Notes: generated from the letters alone by a model not told the origin. A stretch of 64,000 nucleotides of DNA from Anaerolineaceae bacterium (GCA_029975475.1 JARKPB010000003.1:124001-188000); one strand, 5' to 3'; counted from the stretch's first letter, positions 8,917 through 18,151 are shown. A program made the numbers and translations.

Positions 8917-8955
8917 GCGTATGTCCCCAACCTTGGATCGTGCAGGAATGACTTT

Positions 8956-9789
8956 ATGAAGAAGCGTTTCTCCTCAATACGTGCATCTATCTTTGATCTC
9001 TTTCGCGGCAAGTCCGCCGCGGTAGCCCTGGCTTTAAGCGGCGGGGCTGTCCACGGCGCGGCGCACATCGGCGTGTTGCAGGTCCTGGAAGAAGCCGGCA
9101 TCCGTCCGGGCATCATTACCGGAACCAGCGCCGGGGCGCTGGTTGGCGGCGCATATGCTGCCGGTGTAACACCGGCGGAATTAGAAGAAATCTTTCTTTC
9201 CGTCTCCTGGCGCGGTCTGGTGCGCCCCGCCTGGCGGGAGTCAATGGGTTTGTTTAACACCGAACCGATGGAAGCGTATATCAAGAAGATTATTGGCGAC
9301 CGCAACATTGAAGACCTGCCGGTTAAATTTGCCGCTGTCTCCTGCGATATCCTCACCGGTGACCCGGTGATTCTCAACAGCGGCTCTCTGGCGACCGCCA
9401 TGCGCGCCAGCGCTGCCGTGCCAGGCCTCTTTACCCCGGTTCAGATCAACGGAGCGCTGCTGGTTGACGGCGGGCTGGTGGACAACCTGCCATCTGAACT
9501 GGCGCGCGAAATGGGCGCCCGCTATGTCATCGGGGTGGATGTCTCCAACCATGATCTGCGCAATTACCGGCCCTCCAACACCATTGACATCCTGCTGGCC
9601 ACCATGGTTGTCATGCAGAACCGCTCCGCCTTTCCAGAACCGGAGGACCTGGATTGCTACATCCGGCCAGAGATTGATCAATATTCCTCCTGGAAAATGG
9701 ACCACGTGCGCGAATTGATTGACGCCGGAAAAGCCGCGGCCCGTCAGGCTGTGGCGCAATTGAAGGTAGATCTAAACCTACGCGCATGA
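8956..9789 (+). CDS. Patatin-like phospholipase (RssA/YlbK type)
   Basis: 277 residues. A serine lipase of the patatin fold that hydrolyses acyl esters, probably phospholipids, in the cytoplasm or at the inner face of the membrane. Visible: oxyanion loop SGGAVHG (residues 28-34; the family norm is GGGxRG, so His replaces Arg), nucleophile elbow GTSAG with Ser58, and the catalytic-dyad Asp171 in VDGG. No signal peptide. It is the first gene of a tightly packed operon: its stop overlaps the next start (ATGA at 9786). The length is typical for bacterial one-domain patatins. The substrate is unknown. Confidence 0.9.
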   Translation: MKKRFSSIRASIFDLFRGKSAAVALALSGGAVHGAAHIGVLQVLEEAGIRPGIITGTSAGALVGGAYAAGVTPAELEEIFLSVSWRGLVRPAWRESMGLFNTEPMEAYIKKIIGDRNIEDLPVKFAAVSCDILTGDPVILNSGSLATAMRASAAVPGLFTPVQINGALLVDGGLVDNLPSELAREMGARYVIGVDVSNHDLRNYRPSNTIDILLATMVVMQNRSAFPEPEDLDCYIRPEIDQYSSWKMDHVRELIDAGKAAARQAVAQLKVDLNLRA

Positions 9790-10889
9790 AAGCAGATTTC
9801 TCGCGGCCTTCGCGAACGGTTTTCTGGCTGCTTGCCGTGCTGCTGGCAGCCGGGATCGCATTCGGTTTGCGCTACCGGGCAGCCTTAATGCTGCCGATTG
9901 ATTATGATGAAGATGATTACCTGCGGGCCGGCCAGCACTACGCTTCTGCACTGGTCAGCGCTGATACTGCGGAAATCACCCGTTACGCATACAATCTGGA
10001 ACACCCTCCGCTGGTTAAACTGGCCTACGGGGCGGTGTTAAGTTACCTGCCAGCGGTTGATGAAATTCCGCAAATGCCGGTCAGCGCGCCCCCGGCGGCC
10101 TCCCTTCCCCAGCCGCATCTGCGCGCTGCCCGCCTGACCAGCGCCGTGTTTGGGACCCTGCAGGTCTTGCTGCTGGCTCTGCTCAACCCGCTGGCAGGTA
10201 TTTTTCTGTCGGTTCACACATTTACGATCAAGTACACCAGCCAGGTGATGCTTGAAGCGCTTCCAGCCCTCACCAGCCTGCTTGCCATCACGGCGTACGC
10301 TCGCTCCCGCGGCCGCCTGAACGTCTGGCTGCTGCTTTCAGCGCTATTTCTGGGATTGACCGCGGCTGGAAAATATCTATACGCAGTCGTTGGCGTCGCC
10401 ATTATGCTGCACTGGCTGATTGAAATAAGAGAATCCGGTGGCCAGTCTTCAAAGATCCGATCCCTGGGACTGATGGCGGGATGGGGTCTCCTGTCGCTGC
10501 TGTTTTTCTATGCCGCCGACCCCTTCCTGTGGCCTGATCCCGTTGGCAGGCTGCTCGAGTCGCTGACCTATAACTTCAATTATTCAACCGGCCAGCAGGT
10601 GCAGTCGGCCGGCCTGCCCTTCTGGCAGCCGCTGGCTTATCTGACGTCATCCGTGCCCTGGCACCCGGGTGTGTTTCTGGTCGCGATTGACGGCCCGATC
10701 GCCGCGCTGGCGGCGGTCGGATTTGGACGTCTGTGGCGGGAAATGCGCGTCTTTGCCCTCTGGCTGCTGGTGGGATTGTTCTTCCTGCTGCTCTGGCCGA
10801 CCAAATGGCCGCAATACATCCTGGTGGTGACCGCACCGCTCAGCCTGTCCGCCGCATACGGCGCAAGCTGGCCGTCTGGCAGCCGTTGA
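9786..10889 (+). CDS. GT-C fold membrane glycosyltransferase (ArnT/PMT-like)
   Basis: 367 residues, with 8 or more predicted membrane helices. The first loop carries YDEDDYLRAGQHY (residues about 38-50), the acidic patch expected for the catalytic Asp/Glu of lipid-phosphate-sugar-dependent GT-C enzymes. A PTKWPQY segment near the end is typical of this group. It would transfer a sugar from a polyprenyl-phosphate donor outside the membrane. It is shorter than the usual 450-550 residues, lacking a soluble C-terminal domain. It overlaps the patatin gene by 4 bases and abuts the first permease; the acceptor is unknown. Confidence 0.78.
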   Translation: MKADFSRPSRTVFWLLAVLLAAGIAFGLRYRAALMLPIDYDEDDYLRAGQHYASALVSADTAEITRYAYNLEHPPLVKLAYGAVLSYLPAVDEIPQMPVSAPPAASLPQPHLRAARLTSAVFGTLQVLLLALLNPLAGIFLSVHTFTIKYTSQVMLEALPALTSLLAITAYARSRGRLNVWLLLSALFLGLTAAGKYLYAVVGVAIMLHWLIEIRESGGQSSKIRSLGLMAGWGLLSLLFFYAADPFLWPDPVGRLLESLTYNFNYSTGQQVQSAGLPFWQPLAYLTSSVPWHPGVFLVAIDGPIAALAAVGFGRLWREMRVFALWLLVGLFFLLLWPTKWPQYILVVTAPLSLSAAYGASWPSGSR

Positions 10890-11947
10890 AAGCCCTGTTC
10901 GCCTGGCTGCGCAGCCCGCATCCCCGACCCGTACCGCGGAAGCGCACCAATTCCCGCCAAGAGCTGCGCAAAGCCCTGCCCTGGCTGGCCCCCGGCTTGA
11001 TCACCCTGTCGGTGATCACCCTTTTTCCGCTGCTTTTCCAGGCGGCGATGGCTTTGACCAATTTTAGCGCTCCAGCCATTCGCGATGGAATGCGCGGCGG
11101 AGTCTGGCGCGCCATACTTCAGGGTCTGACCGGCCAGGAAAGCGCGGTCTTTTACCCGGCTTTTTCCGGCCCGGCTTCCGGCATGCAGGTGAAATTCGCC
11201 GGGCTTTCTCTGCTTACAACACTGATCTCTTCGATCGGAAGCAGCGTCCTCCTGTTTGAAATCCTGTGGACTGTGCTGGCTGTGGCCACCCAGACCGCTC
11301 TGGGGGTCGGATTGGCGCTCTTGCTCCACCGCCGCGGGGTGGGATTAAAAAATTTCTGGCGCGCGCTGTTCATTTTGCCCTGGGCTGTGCCGGAATTTGT
11401 CAGCGCTTTGACCTGGAGCCAGCTTTTCGATCCCCGCTTCGGCGCGCTGACCCTTGCCGGGCGCACCTGGTCGCAGACCCCCGGGTTCATCCCGCCCGGC
11501 GCGGCTGCCAATCCCAACCCGGATACGATCTTGATATCGCTGTTAATTTCCGCCCTCTGGTATGGTTTTCCCTTGATGCTGCTGGCCGCCAGCGCGGGGC
11601 TGAAAGCCCTTCCGCCCGAAGTGATGGATGCTGCCGCGCTGGACGGCGCGAATGCCTGGCAAACCGGCCGTCAAATCATTCTGCCAATGCTGATGCCGCT
11701 GCTGGCGCCGGCCATCATCCTGCGCGCGATTTTTGCCTTCAACCAGTTTTATCTCTTCACGGTCTTTCAACCGCCCTATCCGATGCTGACGTTGTCAGCC
11801 ATTTCGTATTATTTCTTCAGTTCGTTTCAGGGCGGACAGTACGCCCTCTCGGCGGCGATAAACATCCTCACCGTGGTCTTTTTACTGGTTCTTTTACTGG
11901 GTTTCAACAAAGTCTCGCGCGCAGCCGAAGGAGTAACCTATGCCTAA
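10886..11947 (+). CDS. Sugar-type ABC transporter permease (MalF-like)
   Basis: About 353 residues if the TTG at 10886 is the start. That TTG overlaps the TGA of the glycosyltransferase (TTGA), suggesting coupled translation; the frame is also open upstream to a GTG at 10733 inside the previous gene. Six or more membrane helices. The EAA loop that docks on the ATPase is clear: EVMDAAALDGANAWQ followed by IILPMLMP. The family is the carbohydrate uptake CUT1 class. It pairs with the MalG-like gene that overlaps it by 8 bases. No binding protein or ATPase is adjacent, so they must be encoded elsewhere. Confidence 0.82.
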   Translation: MKALFAWLRSPHPRPVPRKRTNSRQELRKALPWLAPGLITLSVITLFPLLFQAAMALTNFSAPAIRDGMRGGVWRAILQGLTGQESAVFYPAFSGPASGMQVKFAGLSLLTTLISSIGSSVLLFEILWTVLAVATQTALGVGLALLLHRRGVGLKNFWRALFILPWAVPEFVSALTWSQLFDPRFGALTLAGRTWSQTPGFIPPGAAANPNPDTILISLLISALWYGFPLMLLAASAGLKALPPEVMDAAALDGANAWQTGRQIILPMLMPLLAPAIILRAIFAFNQFYLFTVFQPPYPMLTLSAISYYFFSSFQGGQYALSAAINILTVVFLLVLLLGFNKVSRAAEGVTYA

Positions 11948-12788
11948 ACGCCTGCCGCTCTGGCAGCAAATCGCCGCGCAGGCCTTACTGACGGCAGCCG
12001 GCCTGTTTGTGCTGCTCCCTCTGTGGAATCTGCTGCGCATCGCGCTGGATGCCAGCATCACCAGCGTCCCAACCCGCTTCAGCCTGCTGCCAGAACACTT
12101 TTCACTGGTTTATTTCATAAAAGTATGGAAGACACCCGCTCAATCACTTGATTTTATCGGCCTGCTGCGCAACAGTCTGCTAGTTGCGGGCGGGGCAGCC
12201 CTGGCCTCGATTGCCCTAGGCGCAAGCACAGCGTACGCTTTTGCCCGTTTCCGCTTTGCCGGCCGGCGCGCGGGTTTGTTTGCCCTGCTGACCGGCAGTC
12301 TGCTGCCTCCCGTGGCGCTGATGACGCCCCTTTTTATCCTGCTCGGCGCGCTGCGAATTCGCGCCAGTCTGCTGGGATTGATCCTGACGTATACCGCCTT
12401 TTCGCTGCCCTTTTGCATCTGGAATATGCGCGCCGCTTTCCAGGCCGTGCCCGGCGAACTGGAAGAAGCCGCGTTTCTGGACGGCGCGTCGCAATGGCAG
12501 GCTTTTCGCCTGGTGAGCCTGCCGCTGGCCCTGCCCTCCATCGCGGTCGCCGGGCTGGTTGCCTTTCTTGCCGGTTACAGCGAATTTGCGATCGGCTGGC
12601 TGTTCGCTGAAACCAGCGTAACCGTGACTCTGGCGATGGCTCTCTGGGGCCTGCAAAACCTGGGAGCTGCTCCCTGGCCAGAGATTTCTGCCCTCGCCAT
12701 CCTGATGAGTTTGCCGGTTGTGGTGATCTTTGTGCTGCTGCAGCGCACCCTGCTCAACCGCCTGATCATTGGCGGCGTGGGAGACTGA
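11940..12788 (+). CDS. Sugar-type ABC transporter permease (MalG-like)
   Basis: 282 residues, six predicted membrane helices. The EAA loop is ELEEAAFLDGASQWQ then VSLPLALP, as in CUT1 MalG-class permeases. It would form the membrane pore with the preceding MalF-like subunit. The start ATG lies 8 bases inside the previous gene and follows GGAG. Two bases after its stop the GNAT gene begins, so all five genes from 8956 to 13309 are likely one transcript. The substrate cannot be read from the sequence. Confidence 0.88.
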   Translation: MPKRLPLWQQIAAQALLTAAGLFVLLPLWNLLRIALDASITSVPTRFSLLPEHFSLVYFIKVWKTPAQSLDFIGLLRNSLLVAGGAALASIALGASTAYAFARFRFAGRRAGLFALLTGSLLPPVALMTPLFILLGALRIRASLLGLILTYTAFSLPFCIWNMRAAFQAVPGELEEAAFLDGASQWQAFRLVSLPLALPSIAVAGLVAFLAGYSEFAIGWLFAETSVTVTLAMALWGLQNLGAAPWPEISALAILMSLPVVVIFVLLQRTLLNRLIIGGVGD

Positions 12789-12790
12789 AA

Positions 12791-13309
12791 ATGGAAACTT
12801 TACAAATAGTTGAAGCGTCTCCTGCGCTGAAGGATCAATTCCTGGCAATGATCGCCGTGTTTTACTCCGCTGGAGAAGAATACAGCAATTATCAGGAAGC
12901 CAGAAGCGATCCAGACGCTTATCTGCGCCGCCTCGAACTGGATGCCCTTGGAAAAGACCTCCGTTCTGGTTCTGTCGCCTGCACGACCTGGTGGCTGATC
13001 GATGAAGAGCAGAATATACTGGGCGAAAGCCGCCTCAGGCACACCTTAAACCGGGAGCTTTTTATTTTTGGCGGGCATATCGGCTACCGCGTGCGCCCGG
13101 ATATGCGCCGCAGAGGATATGCAACCCGTTTGCTGGGAATGACTCTTGAAAAAGCCAGACAGCGAGGTTTGCAGCGAGTTCTGGTTACCTGTGATGACGA
13201 CAACCTGGCCTCGGCGCGGGTGATTGAAGCCAATGGCGGTATACTGGAAAACCGCCTTCAGCCGCCAGGGATGCTCAAGCTAGTTCGGCGCTACTGGATT
13301 GACCTTTAA
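12791..13309 (+). CDS. GNAT family N-acetyltransferase
   Basis: 172 residues. The acetyl-CoA binding motif A is evident: the IGYRVRPDMRRRGYATRLL strand and loop (Q/RxxGxG/A pattern, here RRRGYA), then a CDDDNLASARVIEANGG helix with the conserved Asn seen in many GNATs. The N-terminal part (TWWLIDEEQNILGESRLRH) fits the family too. The enzyme would acetylate an amine of a small molecule or protein; the acceptor is unknown. Last gene of the patatin-permease operon. Confidence 0.88.
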   Translation: METLQIVEASPALKDQFLAMIAVFYSAGEEYSNYQEARSDPDAYLRRLELDALGKDLRSGSVACTTWWLIDEEQNILGESRLRHTLNRELFIFGGHIGYRVRPDMRRRGYATRLLGMTLEKARQRGLQRVLVTCDDDNLASARVIEANGGILENRLQPPGMLKLVRRYWIDL

Positions 13310-13353
13310 CCAGCCGCTGATTCAAACCGCGCGGCTCTCAATTCCCGATTGAC

Positions 13354-13908
13354 CTAACGCAATTTCAGCGTCCAGTCTTTGAGCGCGCTTAGAAGCGCCC
13401 GAATGTTCTCGCGGTGCAGTTCCGTTACCAGACGGCCCTGCGGATCAAAATGCTGGGCCGCGTAACTGACAAACACTTCAGGGCGATTTAGCAACCTCAA
13501 GTTAAGACTGACCGCGATCTGCCGCAGATGGTACTGCGCCCTGGCTGTGCCCATTAACCCGCCCGCGCCCATGACCGCAGCCGGTTTTCCTGAAAGTGGG
13601 GCATCGCGCGGCGGAGTGGACGCCCAGTCCAGCGCGTTTTTCAGCACACCGGGAAGCGAATAGTTATACTCGGGCGTGGCGATTAAGATCGCGTCCGCGG
13701 CCCGAATTTTGGCTTTGAAAGCCGCCACAGCCGGCGGCTGCGGGTCAACATCCAGATCTCCGTTATAAAGTGGAAGGTCGTGAATGTCCGCGATTTCGAG
13801 CCGCATCCCGTCCGGCAGCAGCTCGCGGGCAGCGTGGAGCAGCAAAGTGTTATAGGATCCCTTCCTCAGACTTCCAGATATTCCCAGCACCAGCAGTTCT
13901 TCATGCAT
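13354..13908 (-). CDS. NADPH-dependent FMN reductase family protein
   Basis: 184 residues from the ATG at 13908, preceded by GAGG; a TTG at 13920 is less likely. Flavodoxin-like fold. The phosphate-binding loop is GISGSLRKGSYN and the family signature TPEYNYSLPGVLKNALDW follows (FMN and dimer contact). Such enzymes (ChrR/YieF/azoreductase-like) reduce FMN, quinones, or metals such as chromate using NAD(P)H. Soluble and cytoplasmic. It is transcribed alone on the minus strand, convergent with the GNAT gene. Confidence 0.9.
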   Translation of the reverse strand: MHEELLVLGISGSLRKGSYNTLLLHAARELLPDGMRLEIADIHDLPLYNGDLDVDPQPPAVAAFKAKIRAADAILIATPEYNYSLPGVLKNALDWASTPPRDAPLSGKPAAVMGAGGLMGTARAQYHLRQIAVSLNLRLLNRPEVFVSYAAQHFDPQGRLVTELHRENIRALLSALKDWTLKLR

Positions 13909-14047
13909 ATCAATCCTCAAGATCGTCTCGATGGTTTAGGTTCAATCTTATGGATCAGGAGCCCATTCGTCAATAGACAAAGCTTATACAGGAAAACCGG
14001 CCTTACAGCGATTGCCCGACAGCCCCTTTTGCGCTAAACTGATACTG

Positions 14048-14785
14048 GTGAACGATCAAACGATCTGTCTGGGAATTGATGTATCCAGCGGGCGCCAGCC
14101 ATTTACCTTTGCCGCGCTGGATGCCCGGCGCAGCCTGCTGGCAAGCGCGCAGGGCACGCTTGAAGATGTGCTGGCATACTGTGCCGGTTTACGCCAGGCG
14201 CTCGCCGCGGTTAACGCGCCCGATCTGGCTGCCGCTCAATCCGCCAGCCCTCCAGAAGCGGAATTAATCCGCCGCGGCTTTCATCTTGCCCGGGTGCTGT
14301 CCGAGAAACATATACCTGCCCGCTTTCACAAAGGCACAGCCCTCTATGAAGGTCTGGCCGGGCTGGGGTACGGTCCCTTTAGGGATGGGGGACAGCAAAA
14401 ATCCTGGATGGAAGTGAACTGCGAGGCTGTCTTCTGGGCCTGGATCGGCAAGCCCACCCTGGACGCGCGCTCCTTTGAGGGCCGCCTGCAGCGCGCTGCG
14501 ATTCTGCACGATCGGGACCTGCCGGTAGATGACCCGATGGATTTTTTTGAGGAAATCACCCGCCACCGCCTCATCCATGGGAATATCCCGCTCGAGCGCA
14601 TTCCCTCGGCGCGCCTGCTGAATGCGCTGGCGGCCGCTGCCGCGGCCTGGAATGCGGTCTTTCAGCCGGCAGATTTTACCTTCCTTGGCGCTCCAGAAGG
14701 CCGCCGCCTGGTTTTCCCTGTCCCGGCGCTGCCGGAACCGTCCCCCGTTCAACCCCAGCCCCTGCCCCTGTTTGACAACCTGTAA
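14048..14785 (+). CDS. DUF429-like protein (RNase H fold, predicted nuclease)
   Basis: About 245 residues from the GTG at 14048; a longer in-frame start at 14012 exists and neither has a good ribosome site. The opening GIDVSSGRQPFTFAALD is the first strand and acidic residue of an RNase H-like fold as in DUF429 proteins, and RGFHLARVLSEKHIPARF resembles the family's second block. Acidic residues EVNCEAVFWAW and RHRLIHG follow. The function of DUF429 is unproven; a nuclease role is predicted in databases. The C-terminus is Pro-rich. Confidence 0.6.
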   Translation: MNDQTICLGIDVSSGRQPFTFAALDARRSLLASAQGTLEDVLAYCAGLRQALAAVNAPDLAAAQSASPPEAELIRRGFHLARVLSEKHIPARFHKGTALYEGLAGLGYGPFRDGGQQKSWMEVNCEAVFWAWIGKPTLDARSFEGRLQRAAILHDRDLPVDDPMDFFEEITRHRLIHGNIPLERIPSARLLNALAAAAAAWNAVFQPADFTFLGAPEGRRLVFPVPALPEPSPVQPQPLPLFDNL

Positions 14786-14870
14786 CCGCAACCCGCCCAG
14801 GGCTTGCCGCGATTAATCGGATAATTGTGGTAAAATTCACGCACAATCTGGGATCCTGAAGGATGGCTTT

Positions 14871-15878
14871 ATGAATTTCGCAATGTGGAAAAAAGCGCTG
14901 TTGATTATCCCGCGCATCACCAAAGAAGAATGGCTTTCACTGGATGTCATTTCGCGCTGGCTGATTTCCACCCGGGCGGCGGTGCTGATCATGACCTTTA
15001 TTTCTGCCGCCATCGCCGGTCTGCTGGCTGGCCTGGCAGGCAAGTTTGATCTCCTTAAATGGGTTCTGGTGGCGGTCGGCCTGGTCTTCGCGCATGCGAC
15101 CAACAACCTGCTCAACGACCGTTCTGATTTTATGCGCGGAGTGGATAAAGACAACTACTTCCGCACCCAGTACGGTCCCCAGCCGCTGGAACAGGGTTTG
15201 ATGACCCCGCGCGAACACTTAACCTACGCTGCCGTGACCGGTTTAATCGCCCTGGCCGCCGGGCTGGCGTTAACGTTTATGACCGGCTGGCTGACCCTGG
15301 CGCTGATGGCGGCCGGAGCCGTGTTTGTCCTCTTCTATACCTGGCCGTTGAAATATATCGGTCTGGGGGAAATCGCTGTCCTGATCGTCTGGGGTCCATT
15401 GATGATTGGCGGCGGTTACTATGTTATCACCGGCGGCTGGGACTGGAATGTGGTGATCGCCTCGCTGCCGTACGCCCTGGGCGTTACCACCGTGATCTAC
15501 GGCAAGCATATTGATAAACTAAAAGAGGATCAAGCCAAGCAGATCCGCACCCTACCAGTGGTTATCGGCGAAAAAGCCGCCCGCTATTCCGTGCTGGTGA
15601 TGATCGCCCTTGAATACCTGGCGGTGATCTTTCTGGTGGCCATCGGCTTTTTCTCGCCGTTGATGCTGATCGTGCTGCTGGCGCTGCCCTCTCTGCGGCG
15701 GGTTATTCCGATGCTGCTGAAACCGAAACCCGATCAACCCCCCGCCGACCTGCCGGAAGGCACCTGGCCGCTCTACTTCGTCGCCGGGGCTTTTTACCAG
15801 AACCGCTCTTACGGCATGATGTTCATGCTCGGCTTGATCCTTGAACTGCTCAATAAGCTGGTCTTCAAACTCTTCTAA
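14871..15878 (+). CDS. UbiA-family prenyltransferase (MenA-like)
   Basis: 335 residues with about nine membrane helices. The two Asp-rich motifs that bind Mg-prenyl diphosphate are visible: NDRSDFMRGVDKD (about residue 83) and KHIDKLKEDQAK (about residue 210). This family attaches a polyprenyl chain to an aromatic ring; the DHNA-type (MenA, menaquinone) enzymes are the closest in feel, but heme-O or other aromatic acceptors cannot be excluded. The ATG follows AAGGA. A -10-like TAAAAT lies at 14831. A strong hairpin terminates the unit. Confidence 0.87.
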   Translation: MNFAMWKKALLIIPRITKEEWLSLDVISRWLISTRAAVLIMTFISAAIAGLLAGLAGKFDLLKWVLVAVGLVFAHATNNLLNDRSDFMRGVDKDNYFRTQYGPQPLEQGLMTPREHLTYAAVTGLIALAAGLALTFMTGWLTLALMAAGAVFVLFYTWPLKYIGLGEIAVLIVWGPLMIGGGYYVITGGWDWNVVIASLPYALGVTTVIYGKHIDKLKEDQAKQIRTLPVVIGEKAARYSVLVMIALEYLAVIFLVAIGFFSPLMLIVLLALPSLRRVIPMLLKPKPDQPPADLPEGTWPLYFVAGAFYQNRSYGMMFMLGLILELLNKLVFKLF

Positions 15879-15889
15879 CCTGCGATATC

Positions 15890-15924
15890 ATCAAACAGGC
15901 TGGCCTACGGCCAGCCTGTTTGAT
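15890..15924 (+). terminator. Long perfect hairpin after the prenyltransferase gene
   Basis: 16-bp perfect arms (15890-15905 and 15909-15924) with a 3-base loop. The outer A/T-rich ends would give T-rich flanks in both directions, so it may act bidirectionally. Confidence 0.75.
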
Positions 15925-16270
15925 ATGAACTTCGCTCGATCAAGCCTGTACCCGGCTTCCGAGATCATCCTGCCCCAACCGGCGGCAAAGGTCTTCCCTG
16001 GTTTGAATCAAACAAAAGCCGTGTAGTAAACACCCGGCGGGAAGCGCGGTGATCCGCGGACGCGTCACAGCCTGCAGAAACCGGGCCAGCGCCTGGCCAG
16101 CCGCGCCGCGCCGCCAAAACGCCCGCGCGATCCAGCAGCTTAAGTTCAATTTCTTGCCTGACGGCCGGGCGAACCGTTACCGCGTCATTTTCCTTTTCAA
16201 ACATTGAGGCGAAACCGCCCTCTCGCCGGGCGCAGGCAAACGGTGCCCGTTTTCGGGGCGGCACGCTCGT
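15925..16270. other. Gap without a convincing gene
   Basis: 346 bases between the prenyltransferase hairpin and the ecfT stop. A minus-strand frame (16264-15965) is open without a recognisable family, and another minus frame (16149-15940) overlaps it. They read like two halves of a frame-broken short gene following ecfT, but neither matches anything I know. I see no RNA gene. Confidence 0.4.
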
Positions 16271-17137
16271 TCACATCACTGGGAAGGAATGCGCCGGCAC
16301 CCAGAAGACACCCAGGCCAAGCAGCGAGAGCGCGGCGCTGATCATGATCATGGCGATGCCGGCGGCGATTAAGATCCGATCGCGCCTGCGGTAGGTTAAC
16401 TGCTGCAGCCAGGTGCGCTTTCCCACTCCGAAAGCGCGCAAATCCATCGCGTCGATGATGTCTTCGCTGCCGGCGATGGCGTGAATGGTGACCGGCACAA
16501 TCAACGGCGCCAGCTTGCGAACCTGGGCAAACAACCCGCCTTTGAGCTTTTCAATCTCATATCCCCGGGCGCGCTGGGCATCCATGGTCAGGGTGAAATC
16601 CCGTCCAAAAGTCGGGATGAAGCGCATGGTCAGGTCCATGCCGTAGGCAATCTTGTCCGGCAGCCCCAGCCCTTTAAAGGTGATGCCGTACAGCGCTGGA
16701 TTCAGAGAATAAGGGATCAAAATTGTCATGCTGGCGATGCTGAAGACGCGCACCAGCATTGAAAGGGCATAAAATGTGCGTTCGATGGTTATGTTTAAGG
16801 TCGGCTGCCAGCCGAAAATCTTGAAACCTGCCTGCAGGCGGGCAATTAAGTGCTCCTGGGTATACAGTTCCATCCCTCCCCGGCCGGTGAGGAAGGTGAG
16901 AAATGAAAAGAAAAGGATAAAGCCGCCGATAAACAACCAGGCGCGTTTCATCTCATGCCAGCCAATCCTGGAAGCGAAGACCGTCAGCAGCGCCAGGAGA
17001 AAGAAAAACAGCAGGTAACGCACATCCCAGAAGAGCAATGTGCTTGCCAAAAAGCAGGTAAAAAAGATGATCCAGGCCCGCGGGTCAAAGGACTGAATCA
17101 GGCTGTTTCGATCGCGGTAACGCCAGGCAACCAGCAT
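16271..17137 (-). CDS. ecfT: ECF transporter transmembrane T component
   Basis: 288 residues of the CbiQ/EcfT family with several membrane helices. The cytoplasmic coupling helices carry the Ala-Arg-Gly type signatures: QRARGYE (about residue 186) and DAMDLRAFG (about residue 232), which contact the two ATPase subunits. It links energy from the A subunits to the S component. It follows the S gene by 59 bases in the same operon. The usual length is about 265 residues, so this is a full-length member. Confidence 0.92.
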   Translation of the reverse strand: MLVAWRYRDRNSLIQSFDPRAWIIFFTCFLASTLLFWDVRYLLFFFLLALLTVFASRIGWHEMKRAWLFIGGFILFFSFLTFLTGRGGMELYTQEHLIARLQAGFKIFGWQPTLNITIERTFYALSMLVRVFSIASMTILIPYSLNPALYGITFKGLGLPDKIAYGMDLTMRFIPTFGRDFTLTMDAQRARGYEIEKLKGGLFAQVRKLAPLIVPVTIHAIAGSEDIIDAMDLRAFGVGKRTWLQQLTYRRRDRILIAAGIAMIMISAALSLLGLGVFWVPAHSFPVM

Positions 17138-17196
17138 ACTCCCTCGCTATTTTCAGGGGGCGGCCGGGACACCGCCCCCTGAGTGAAGAAAAAACT

Positions 17197-18126
17197 TTAC
17201 CGACCCGTCTGGCGCTGCACAGCCTTGTAAGCCGCGACCAGAATCGGCACCAGAATAGCCGCGAAGATCAGATTGGGCCCGGCAGCCGGCAGGAACTCGC
17301 CCACCAGCGCCACCACCGGCGAATAGCCGTTGATCCAGATATCGGATACAGCCGCAAAGCCGATGCCGAGAATATTGCCGAGCATGCTCCAGGTAACAGC
17401 GGTGGCCACGTCAATATCCTTGCCAAAGACGAAACGCACGATCAGCACCAGCACAAAGCCGATGATCAGCGAAATGCCGGCGAACAGTGTGATCGGCGCG
17501 TCGCCAAAGATATTATTTTCCACATCAAAGAAGGTGGCGTTAGCGGTGGTCGGGTTGAGGAAGTAAAGCACCACCCCGGCAGCTGCAAGAATAAAGGAAA
17601 CAATCAACACCGTGTTCAGGCTCTTTTTCTTATCGGCGAACAGCCAGGAAAGACCGGCCACAAAGCCGACCAGACCGTTGCCGATGCTCCACTGCGGCGA
17701 GAGGCCAAAACCGGTCAGCGCGTCGCCGAACATGTTGCCCACCGCGCCGGTGAAGAAACCCACCACCGGGCCAAAGGCAAATCCGAAGAACATCGGGATC
17801 GAGATCGCCGGGCGGATTGCGACCTGACTGACCGAAGGCACCACGAAGACCGTGCCGTTGAAAATATATGAGAAGATGGCAAACAGCGCAGCGCCAATAG
17901 CCATAAAGACCACTTCGCGCGTGCCGACCTGCCACATCTTGTGAGACTTGGTCAGGAAGTACACAATCAGCACGATCAAGAGGCCGATGCCCACAAAGAC
18001 AAAGCGCAGCACAGGGGCATCGGTGATGTCCAGGCTTTCATTGAAGGTGCGGCCGACCAGCCACACACCGACAAAGAAAGCCAGAACGGCCAGCAATGAA
18101 AGAACAACCGAGACAAGACGTTTCAC
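17197..18126 (-). CDS. ECF transporter substrate-binding S component
   Basis: 309 residues, clearly longer than the usual 170-220. Two extra membrane helices come first (residues about 5-28 and 40-60). The S-type core begins near 'TREVVFMAIGAAL' with the QVAIRPAISIPMFFGFAFGP block and GAVGNMFGDAL, which resemble the membrane core of vitamin-uptake S components. It would bind the substrate and topple in the membrane. The substrate is not readable. Being in one operon with the SAM hydroxide adenosyltransferase hints at an adenosine, methionine or related ligand, which is inference. Confidence 0.85.
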   Translation of the reverse strand: MKRLVSVVLSLLAVLAFFVGVWLVGRTFNESLDITDAPVLRFVFVGIGLLIVLIVYFLTKSHKMWQVGTREVVFMAIGAALFAIFSYIFNGTVFVVPSVSQVAIRPAISIPMFFGFAFGPVVGFFTGAVGNMFGDALTGFGLSPQWSIGNGLVGFVAGLSWLFADKKKSLNTVLIVSFILAAAGVVLYFLNPTTANATFFDVENNIFGDAPITLFAGISLIIGFVLVLIVRFVFGKDIDVATAVTWSMLGNILGIGFAAVSDIWINGYSPVVALVGEFLPAAGPNLIFAAILVPILVAAYKAVQRQTGR

Positions 18127-18151
18127 AGCATCCTCCTTTTGGTTAATCGGG

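Noticed and set aside
10637-11329. Long minus-strand open frame of about 230 codons
   Set aside because: It overlaps the glycosyltransferase and the MalF-like gene, both with clear family motifs; the frame has low-complexity Gln/Gly/Arg content.
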